Positions 1 through 4,992 of a DNA stretch of 6,298 nucleotides are shown here, piece after piece. Each line of letters starts with the position of its first letter. The first letter of the stretch is position 1. The DNA lies in NCBI GenBank assembly GCA_021828925.1, contig JAJZCT010000211.1, positions 1 to 6,298 on the forward strand. Reading direction: 5' to 3'. The DNA comes from Planctomycetota bacterium (GTDB taxonomy: Bacteria > Planctomycetota > Phycisphaerae > WQYP01). The notes under the pieces are model-generated. The model was not told the DNA's origin, did not search any database, and saw nothing but the letters and a program-made list of their open reading frames with translations. The position numbers and the translations under genes are program-made.

Positions 1-134
1 AGCGCCTGCTGCGGGAAACTCATTTACCGATCAAGCATATTGCCCACAGTGCCGGATTTTCCAAACCGGAATACATGGCCACCGTGTTCCGCCGTAAATT
101 GCATACGACACCCCGACAGTATCGCGACGGATAA
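1..134 (+). CDS. AraC/XylR-family transcriptional regulator, C-terminal end only (partial)
   Basis: The reading frame is open from the left edge (first full codon at base 3) to a TAA at 132-134 and gives 43 residues. They match the end of the AraC-type DNA-binding domain: a helix-turn-helix ending in IAHSAGFSKPEYMATVFRRK, followed by the hallmark TPRQYR a few residues before the stop. This is the second of the two helix-turn-helix motifs, and it contacts DNA at the operator. In XylR-like relatives the domain follows a periplasmic-binding-protein-like sugar sensor, but that part lies outside the window, so the ligand cannot be told. The protein ends four residues after the QYR motif core, which is normal for the family. 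The 220 bases downstream make co-transcription with the next gene uncertain. The family call is firm; the subfamily is inferred from style only. Confidence 0.88.
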   Translation, partial: RLLRETHLPIKHIAHSAGFSKPEYMATVFRRKLHTTPRQYRDG

Positions 135-273
135 TCCAGGACGCAGGTGCCGCACTGACTACTGCGGACCGTAGCCGGAAGCTGATATCCAGGGCAGTTG
201 TCGCGCCAATAGCGAATTCGGGGCAAGCGCCGGACCGGAAAGCCGATAAACTAAGATTTGGATTATCGCGCGG

Positions 274-324
274 TTGATTGCCGGTCGTGATGCACTATTG
301 ATTTCTTAGCGCGATGCTTTGATT
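274..324 (+). repeat. Three direct TTGATT hexamers in the upstream region
   Basis: Exact copies of TTGATT begin at 274, 298 and 319, so they are 24 and 21 bases apart, close to two helical turns. The third copy doubles as a possible -35 element for the 343-348 box. A 7-base inverted repeat, ATCGCGC (265-271) and GCGCGAT (309-315), brackets the first two copies. This could be an operator or only chance in AT-rich DNA. No known regulator site is recognised. Confidence 0.35.
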
Positions 325-354
325 GTCCAAATATTTATCGCATAGTATTCGGCT
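319..354 (+). promoter_or_regulatory. Candidate promoter giving a leaderless mRNA for the metallophosphoesterase
   Basis: TTGATT at 319-324 (four of six matches to TTGACA) is separated by 18 bases from TAGTAT at 343-348 (four of six matches to TATAAT). Six bases then lead to the ATG at 355, so transcription would start at or next to the A of the start codon. There is no Shine-Dalgarno sequence in the bases before this ATG. Box and spacing are read from the sequence; function is inferred. Confidence 0.42.
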
Positions 355-1296
355 ATGGAGATATTGAGACAAATCAGTTTTTCACCACATCCGGCCGACC
401 CTGGTGCGGCTTTAGCTGCGAGCGCTGACAGTGCCTTCTCCGGCTGCCACAGCCTGCTGCCGGAACATAAATGGAATGACGTAGAGGTTGCCCCCGGGCA
501 GCGGTCATCGACCTTGCCGCCTCTGAATGACAATCCGCAATCCCCGTTGGACGCGGTGATTATTTCGGATATTCATCTGGGTTGCGAAAACTGCCAGGCT
601 AAGCTGGTGATTCGCTTTCTGGAGGATATTCTGGCGGGGCGCATCAGCACGCGACGGCTGATTATCAACGGCGACGTATTTGATTCCATCGACTTTCGGC
701 GACTGAAAAAAACGCATTGGAAAGTTCTATCCATGATTCGCCGCCTTTCGGATAAAATGGAAGTCATTTGGACCTGCGGCAACCATGATGGGCCGGCGGA
801 AATTGTTTCCCACCTGCTGGGCGTGCAGGTACTTAATGAATTTGTTTTCACTTCCGGCCAGCGGCGTATCCTGGTGCTGCATGGCCATATTTTTGACGAT
901 TTTATTGACGATCACCCGGTTCTCACCTGGATGGCCGACCTGATTTATAACACGCTCCAGCAGATTGATCGGCGTCATTATATCGCGCGACTGGCTAAGG
1001 CACGGTCCAAAATTTTTCTGCATTGCCTGGAAAAGGTGCAGCGGAAGTCCATCGCGCACGCCCGTCGACTGGGATGCGATGTGGTCATGTGCGGCCACAC
1101 CCACCACTGCGCGGCCGCCAGCGAAGGCGGCATTGATTACTTCAACAGCGGCTGCTGGACAGAACTACCCGCAACCTGGCTGGCTGTGGATTACGGAAAA
1201 GTCAGGGTGTGTCAATACAGTCCGGATTTACTCCTCGCAGAATCCGCCAATCCTGCTCGTACCGCTTCCGCCGCGGAAGCGTGCATCATCAGGTAA
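355..1296 (+). CDS. Calcineurin-like metallophosphoesterase, LpxH-like (UDP-2,3-diacylglucosamine pyrophosphatase superfamily)
   Basis: This 313-residue protein is a class I binuclear metallophosphatase that hydrolyses a phosphoester or pyrophosphate. All metal-ligand motifs are present in order: SDIHLG (D72, H74), NGDVFD (D107), GNHD (N143, H144), LHGH (H176) and CGHTH (H248, H250). The stretch between LHGH and GHTH is helical and basic (residues 181-240), as in the LpxH/YbbF-like group of COG2908, which in diderms cleaves UDP-2,3-diacylglucosamine to lipid X. Canonical LpxH has GNRD with an Arg that contacts substrate, whereas this protein has GNHD, so another pyrophosphate substrate is quite possible. 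The catalytic domain starts near residue 65. The first 60 residues are Ala/Ser/Pro-rich, match nothing I know and are not a clear signal peptide. The ATG at 355 is chosen because of the -10 box six bases upstream; an in-frame TTG near residue 65 is the main alternative. The enzyme class is sure, the substrate is not. Confidence 0.87.
   Translation: MEILRQISFSPHPADPGAALAASADSAFSGCHSLLPEHKWNDVEVAPGQRSSTLPPLNDNPQSPLDAVIISDIHLGCENCQAKLVIRFLEDILAGRISTRRLIINGDVFDSIDFRRLKKTHWKVLSMIRRLSDKMEVIWTCGNHDGPAEIVSHLLGVQVLNEFVFTSGQRRILVLHGHIFDDFIDDHPVLTWMADLIYNTLQQIDRRHYIARLAKARSKIFLHCLEKVQRKSIAHARRLGCDVVMCGHTHHCAAASEGGIDYFNSGCWTELPATWLAVDYGKVRVCQYSPDLLLAESANPARTASAAEACIIR
1264..1280. repeat. Short perfect inverted repeat at the 3' end of the metallophosphoesterase gene
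   Basis: GCTTCC (1264-1269) pairs with GGAAGC (1275-1280), and one more G-C pair inside leaves a 3-base loop. It lies within the Ala/Ser-rich last codons of the gene, 14 bases before the stop. No T-run follows, so it is not a standard intrinsic terminator. It may slow 3' exonucleases or be a by-product of codon choice. Confidence 0.3.
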
Positions 1297-1453
1297 TGGC
1301 ACCAGCGTGTCGGACTTATTTGGTGAATTCATTCGCTCCTTAGAGGCAGGGGGCAAACCATCTAAAGAACCCCTGACGCGGCGGGTTAGCCCTGCGCCCT
1401 ATCGCAAGGGGCTTCCACGGCACAGAGACTGGCGGCTGGTGTATACTGTCAAG
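1297..1453. other. Intergenic gap between metallophosphoesterase and YkgJ-type gene
   Basis: This 157-base gap lies between two genes of the same strand. The frame of the downstream gene happens to be open through it and back into the preceding gene, but the translated residues have no family resemblance, so it is treated as non-coding. It holds loose GC-rich complementarity (CCCT at 1397-1400 with AGGG at 1407-1410) but no T-run. Its right end carries the -10-like box described separately. The gap and the box suggest that the second gene has its own promoter. Confidence 0.5.
1442..1453 (+). promoter_or_regulatory. Candidate -10 box (TATACT) giving a leaderless mRNA for the YkgJ-type gene
   Basis: TATACT at 1442-1447 matches five of six bases of TATAAT. 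A TG lies directly before it, close to but not in register with an extended -10. No -35 element is seen at 16-18 bases. Six bases (1448-1453) separate it from the ATG at 1454, so the transcript would begin at the start codon. This is the same spacing as before the ATG at 355. Confidence 0.45.
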
Positions 1454-1984
1454 ATGAATGCGTCACGAGAAATGGATGGTTTTTTACAGGCACTCCATAC
1501 GCCTGGGGCACGGGCGTTGGAGAAACTGGGGGAACTTTACGCCCAACTAGACCGCGATATTGCCATCCGTCAGCCGATCTGCACTACCAGCGGGCGCTGC
1601 TGCAAATTTGAGATATGGGGACATAGGCTCTATGTCAGTACGCTGGAATTGGCGGCATTCGCGCACTTTGCGCGATCGGATCAAACAGTCGCGCCGCCGT
1701 CGGATCCGAACGCGGCGATACGTTTCCCGCTGCCGCTTTATCAGGAGAACCGCCAGTTCAGTCCTGGCTGCCCATGGCATATTAACGGCCTGTGCACCGC
1801 ACGTTCCGGCCGCCCGTTGGGATGCCGAATTTATTTCTGTGATACTACGGCTGAATCATGGCAGCAGGAACGCTATGAATATTATCACAAGCAAATTACC
1901 GCCCTGCATGAAGCATTTGAAATTCCATACCGTTATATGGAGTGGCGGGAGGCACTGGCACTCTTAGTAATCGTTCCACGATAA
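1454..1984 (+). CDS. YkgJ-family cysteine cluster protein (putative zinc- or iron-chelating)
   Basis: This 176-residue cytoplasmic protein has no signal peptide or membrane segment. It has seven cysteines in two groups: C43, C49 and C50 in the segment CTTSGRCCKF, and C106, C114, C124 and C129 in the segment that begins with GCPW and ends with GCRIYFC. The GxCC element, the CPW/CPF element and the RPxxCRxYxC ending are the signature of the YkgJ/UPF0153 family (CxxCxxCC), whose members are thought to bind zinc or an iron-sulfur cluster; their function is unknown. The frame is open much further upstream, but that part resembles no protein. The ATG at 1454 is preferred because TATACT stands six bases before it; the ATG at 1472, with a weak GAGA before it, is the alternative and would remove six residues. 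It is probably transcribed separately from, or weakly with, the metallophosphoesterase. The family is clear, the role open. Confidence 0.82.
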   Translation: MNASREMDGFLQALHTPGARALEKLGELYAQLDRDIAIRQPICTTSGRCCKFEIWGHRLYVSTLELAAFAHFARSDQTVAPPSDPNAAIRFPLPLYQENRQFSPGCPWHINGLCTARSGRPLGCRIYFCDTTAESWQQERYEYYHKQITALHEAFEIPYRYMEWREALALLVIVPR

Positions 1985-2010
1985 TTTAACGATGGGTGTG
2001 CCGCAGTATG

Positions 2011-2040
2011 AAGCCGCACCACCGGCGGAGCCGGCGGCTT
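2011..2040. terminator. Probable bidirectional terminator between convergent genes
   Basis: AAGCCGC (2011-2017) pairs perfectly with GCGGCTT (2034-2040). Inside, CGGC (2023-2026) pairs with GCCG (2030-2033) around a 3-base GGA loop, leaving a 5-base bulge on the left side. The stem is flanked by A on one side and TT plus one further T on the other, so the T-run is short in both directions. Its place between converging stop codons (1984 and 2054) supports a shared terminator. Confidence 0.5.
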
Positions 2041-2053
2041 TGTGAAGGATGAC

Positions 2054-3382
2054 TCACGAACCGGACGCTAATGGCGATGGGCCTGAGGAAAGCACTGGTC
2101 GGCCATTGATCCACACACTTTCCGGCAAGGGCGCCTCGTGCACCAGATAATCGCAAATCGCGGCGGATGAAGTGAGCATTTCTTTCGCAACAGGCAACGC
2201 AAGAATATCCGCAGCATACCCCGGTGCGAGCCGACCAATGCGCGAACCTAAGCCCAGCGCAGCGGCCGGCTCGCTAGTAATCATGCGCCAGAGGATTTGC
2301 GAATCAATCGATGGATTATGGCGATACAGAAACTGCGCCTCGCGCAAAAGCGATAAATCCGGATTACTGGCCAGTGAATCCGTTGCCAAGCACACCCGGA
2401 TGCCGCGCTGTTGCATGGCCTGCCACAGATGGGGTGTCACAGAGTCATGACCAAAATAATGCCGCGTACGCGGGCAATAGGCCACCGCCGCACCACTGCG
2501 CGCCAGAATATCCAGTTCAGTATCATCGGCGTAATTCACGTGTGCCAAGATCACCGGTACGCCGGCATTGAATAAGCCGTAATGCTGTGCCCATTGGATC
2601 GGCCCATTGGCAAAGGTTGGAACCAGATCATCCAACAAATCCATGTGCCGCATGAGCATCCAACTTTTACCCAGCGGGCCGGAGAAATCTCTTAAAAAAT
2701 CGCGCTCTTCCCGCAGCTCCGCCAGGTGCATGGAGAGCGGCAAGTGGCGTTCCCGGGCAGCGGCAACAATCTTTTCCAGAGCCGGCCCTTCAACAGAATA
2801 AGGTGCGTGCGGTGAAAGGCCCATGGACATGCGATTATCAGGGTCCTGCTGATCCATCGCGGCTGCCAGTCGGGCGACAAGATAATTCCGTGACCGCCCC
2901 AGTGCCGTAAGTTCCCCAAAACTGACAATGCCCAGCGGAGACCCTCTCCGCAAGGCGGGGCGCACGATATGATGCTGGCGGCTAATATCCCCCGCTGTGG
3001 TGACGCCGAATCGAATACTTTCCTGCGCACCGACTAAAGCGGACTGGGAGAATACTTGGGGAGCATCGCCGGCGGCTGGATAGGCCGCGATGAGTTGCAA
3101 TACCCAATCAGGAAAATTAGCGGGGCCGGCAATTTTCCCAGCCAGAACGCTTAATTCCAGATGGGTGTGAGCATTGACCAAACCGGGGGTCAGCACGCAA
3201 GAATCAAAATGGACTTCGGGAACACCGGGAAATTGTGCGAGGATTTTAGACCGCTGATAACAGGCTTGAATGACTCCATCGATAACCGCTATCGCGGCAT
3301 CCATAATCAGAGTGTGACTGTCCGCAAGTATAGCCGGGCCGGAAAGCACAAACGAGTTCTTATCCGTTGTGGAAGCAGTCAT
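2054..3382 (-). CDS. Amidohydrolase family protein (TRZ/ATZ, cytosine/guanine/adenosine-deaminase-like)
   Basis: This 442-residue enzyme belongs to the metal-dependent amidohydrolase superfamily that deaminates or hydrolyses purines, S-adenosylhomocysteine, triazines and related rings. Numbered from the ATG at 3382, it has the N-terminal beta-sandwich, then NAHTHLEL (metal ligands H72 and H74), SPHAPYS (190-196), HLAE (H219, E222), AHVNY (H281), CPRTRHYFGHD (303-313) and ATDSLASNPDLSLLRE (D335, last metal ligand), and it ends with the usual small C-terminal sandwich (GRLAPGYAADILAL). The set is complete, so it should be active. The CPRxxxxFGH and TDSLASNPDLSLL forms resemble a subgroup that includes aminodeoxyfutalosine deaminases of the futalosine menaquinone route, but this does not fix the substrate. 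A GTG at 3388 would add two residues, but GGAG at 3388-3391 lies 5 bases before the ATG and overlaps that GTG, so the ATG is chosen. It starts 31 bases after the carboxypeptidase gene and is probably in its operon. Confidence 0.85.
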   Translation of the reverse strand: MTASTTDKNSFVLSGPAILADSHTLIMDAAIAVIDGVIQACYQRSKILAQFPGVPEVHFDSCVLTPGLVNAHTHLELSVLAGKIAGPANFPDWVLQLIAAYPAAGDAPQVFSQSALVGAQESIRFGVTTAGDISRQHHIVRPALRRGSPLGIVSFGELTALGRSRNYLVARLAAAMDQQDPDNRMSMGLSPHAPYSVEGPALEKIVAAARERHLPLSMHLAELREERDFLRDFSGPLGKSWMLMRHMDLLDDLVPTFANGPIQWAQHYGLFNAGVPVILAHVNYADDTELDILARSGAAVAYCPRTRHYFGHDSVTPHLWQAMQQRGIRVCLATDSLASNPDLSLLREAQFLYRHNPSIDSQILWRMITSEPAAALGLGSRIGRLAPGYAADILALPVAKEMLTSSAAICDYLVHEAPLPESVWINGRPVLSSGPSPLASGS

Positions 3383-3387
3383 AAACA

Positions 3388-3391
3388 CTCC
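3388..3391 (-). promoter_or_regulatory. Shine-Dalgarno site deciding the amidohydrolase start
   Basis: On the minus strand GGAG lies five bases before the ATG at 3382-3380. It overlaps the in-frame GTG at 3388-3386 and so argues against that longer start. Confidence 0.6.
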
Positions 3392-3413
3392 ACGCCCACG
3401 CGGCGCCTACAGG

Positions 3414-4868
3414 CTATCGCAGCCGCCCCACCGCCCATTGATACAGTGCGATGATAACCTGATCCTCCCAACCATTGACGTTGCCCCGATAGTGATTGAC
3501 CATAATGGAGAAAACAAAATGACGGTGCGGCAAAAACATATATCCGCTGATAGTTGAAGCACCGGTCACGTGCCCGTCCTTAGCGCGGATAAAGCGGCGG
3601 ATCCCTGAACCGCGCAGGCGATAAATCAGCGTGCCATGGCCGGGACGGGCCAGTGAGTGGATGAAAACGCTGCCATCCGGTTCCGAGGCAATATGGGCAA
3701 GAACGGCGGTAAATGCGGCCGGTGCCACATGATCATGATGCGACAGGCCGGAACCATCCACCATCGTGACCCAGTTTCCGGGAACCCCCAGCGTGGCCAG
3801 GTAGGCCTTGATGGCTTGATCGCCATTGTGCCAGCTTCCGGGTTGGCCTGTGGCGTCATGTCCCAGGAGCTTGCATAAGCACTCGGCCATTAAGTTGATG
3901 CTGTCGGTATTGGCGCGATGCAGAATCGCGGTGAGCGGTGTTTCATAGGTTGCTAATAATACAGGTTGCACATGTTGCCGCGCCGCGATGAGGGATAACG
4001 GTGCCCGCAGCACTTGTCCGGAAATGGTGATTCCCTGATTGATCAGTGATTGTCGCAGCACATTTCCAGTGTATAGACCGGGATCATGGATGGTCACCTG
4101 CATAGGATATTGCCCGGTCTGTCGGACTGTTCCATGCATATAGAAATGGTTGCTGCCGCGGGAGCGCCACAACCATACGCTTTGCGCGCCGCGTCGTGCG
4201 GCAATGGTCACAGGCGTATAAGGGGTGTCTGGAGTAAGCGCCACGCCAATGCTGCCGTTGTTATGAACTACCGGTATCCATTGCACGCAATTCATGGCGA
4301 AATTAAGCCCCCCCACGGCGGCCTCATACCAGTCCAGTCGCTGCCCGCCCCCCGGCCAGGAGGAATTCAGGAAATGATGGTTAAAGATAGAATCATCAAT
4401 ATATATATTATGGAAACTTTTTTCGCCCATCGCCTTAAGATGATGCGCCCAGTTATCAAAGGCGGTGGTCACTTTCCAGCCGACCTGCTGACACAGCACC
4501 GGGTCGCCCAGCGCCGGATCACCGCCGCCCACAATGACAAGATTATTTCCCACCCGATACAGACGGGTCTGGAGCGTACCGTGCGCGCCAAGGTGATCAA
4601 AAGCATCCGAGGTGGTCAGCAATTTGCCGCAACTTCCGGGCATCAGCGGTAGATCAGGATGGTAGCTGTAGACCGTAACGGCTCGCCCCTGCCGTAATTC
4701 GGCCAGATTGATGGCAACCTGCCCGCCGCGCAATTGCGGATTGTTCAACAGTCCCGCGATTCGCCCCGCGAGGGTCTGTCCCCCGGCCACCCCCGCGAAC
4801 GCCGAGAGCGTTGCCGCTAAAATCAAACAATAACCAATCGCCTCGGGAAAAAATCGCTTTGGGTACAT
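3414..4868 (-). CDS. dacB: D-alanyl-D-alanine carboxypeptidase/endopeptidase (PBP4, peptidase family S13)
   Basis: This 484-residue penicillin-binding protein would trim or cleave peptidoglycan side chains in the periplasm. The N-terminus has a positive KR, then a hydrophobic run (IGYCLILAATLSAFAGVAG), which is a signal peptide. Numbered from the ATG at 4868, the motifs are SCGK (S79 nucleophile, K82), SIN (323-325) and VDGSGLS followed by DHVAP (370-382). KDG (430-432) stands where the family has KTG. The large insertion between motifs one and two, typical of S13, is present, and length is close to E. coli PBP4 (477). The frame also permits a TTG start at 4895 with nine more residues, but AAGG at 4877-4880 is 8 bases before the ATG, which also gives the better signal peptide. 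It follows the mutase gene by 124 bases and precedes the amidohydrolase by 31. The KDG change may alter beta-lactam binding or activity. The family is very sure; full activity is less so. Confidence 0.88.
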   Translation of the reverse strand: MYPKRFFPEAIGYCLILAATLSAFAGVAGGQTLAGRIAGLLNNPQLRGGQVAINLAELRQGRAVTVYSYHPDLPLMPGSCGKLLTTSDAFDHLGAHGTLQTRLYRVGNNLVIVGGGDPALGDPVLCQQVGWKVTTAFDNWAHHLKAMGEKSFHNIYIDDSIFNHHFLNSSWPGGGQRLDWYEAAVGGLNFAMNCVQWIPVVHNNGSIGVALTPDTPYTPVTIAARRGAQSVWLWRSRGSNHFYMHGTVRQTGQYPMQVTIHDPGLYTGNVLRQSLINQGITISGQVLRAPLSLIAARQHVQPVLLATYETPLTAILHRANTDSINLMAECLCKLLGHDATGQPGSWHNGDQAIKAYLATLGVPGNWVTMVDGSGLSHHDHVAPAAFTAVLAHIASEPDGSVFIHSLARPGHGTLIYRLRGSGIRRFIRAKDGHVTGASTISGYMFLPHRHFVFSIMVNHYRGNVNGWEDQVIIALYQWAVGRLR

Positions 4869-4876
4869 CCATGCAA

Positions 4877-4880
4877 CCTT
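4877..4880 (-). promoter_or_regulatory. Shine-Dalgarno site deciding the dacB start
   Basis: On the minus strand AAGG lies 8 bases before the ATG at 4868-4866. No comparable site precedes the in-frame TTG at 4895, so the shorter protein with the cleaner signal peptide is preferred. Confidence 0.5.
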
Positions 4881-4895
4881 AAAAAAAGTCCTCAA

Positions 4896-4992
4896 CGCAT
4901 GATCCGTTAAACCCGCGGGTGCGGAACATGCCCCTTGATCTATCTTGAGCGCTTAACCCAAGTGGTAATTCCTATACGGTTGGAACACCAGG
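4896..4992. other. Intergenic region between mutase and dacB, with two palindromes
   Basis: The gap holds a perfect 10-base palindrome, ACCCGCGGGT (4911-4920), and a 12-base near-palindrome, TTGAGCGCTTAA (4945-4956, one mismatched pair). Neither has a loop and T-run that would make a good terminator for the mutase gene. I find no strong promoter for dacB on the minus strand; TTTAAC, about five bases before a two-codon ATG-CGT-TGA, is the best -10-like string and is weak. Read-through from the mutase gene is therefore possible. Confidence 0.4.

Larger units (their letters stand above)
135..354. other. Intergenic region upstream of the metallophosphoesterase gene
   Basis: This 220-base stretch contains no convincing gene. 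A short minus-strand frame crosses it, but most of that frame lies antisense to the AraC end and it has no recognisable protein character. The left half is GC-rich and holds only a weak hairpin (CCGCA at 150-154 with TGCGG at 163-167, 8-base loop, no T-run), so no clear terminator for the regulator is visible. The right half turns AT-rich and carries three TTGATT hexamers, a 7-base inverted repeat and a -10-like box directly before the next ATG, so it probably holds that gene's promoter. Confidence 0.6.

Noticed and set aside
150..167. Terminator after the AraC-family gene
   Set aside because: A 5-base stem with an 8-base loop and no T-run is too weak to call.
20..226. Minus-strand frame of 68 codons near the left edge
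   Set aside because: It is partly antisense to the AraC DNA-binding domain, has no motif and no ribosome site.
727..1107. Minus-strand frame of 126 codons within the metallophosphoesterase
   Set aside because: The opposite strand carries all metal-ligand motifs of a well-known family in the right order; this frame carries none.
965..1453. Longer YkgJ-type protein starting at 965, overlapping the metallophosphoesterase
   Set aside because: The extra 163 residues are out of frame with, and overlap, the conserved GHTH end of the preceding gene and resemble no family; the frame is open only by chance.
4086..4652. Long plus-strand open frame (188 codons) opposite dacB
   Set aside because: It lies fully antisense to the conserved S13 coding region, its translation has no recognisable motif, and it is explained as a shadow of GC-biased codon use.
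4881..4887. T7 tract (minus strand) as terminator of the mutase gene
   Set aside because: The nearest hairpin (CCGC/GCGG around 4911-4924) has only four pairs and ends more than 20 bases before the tract, so it is not an intrinsic terminator.
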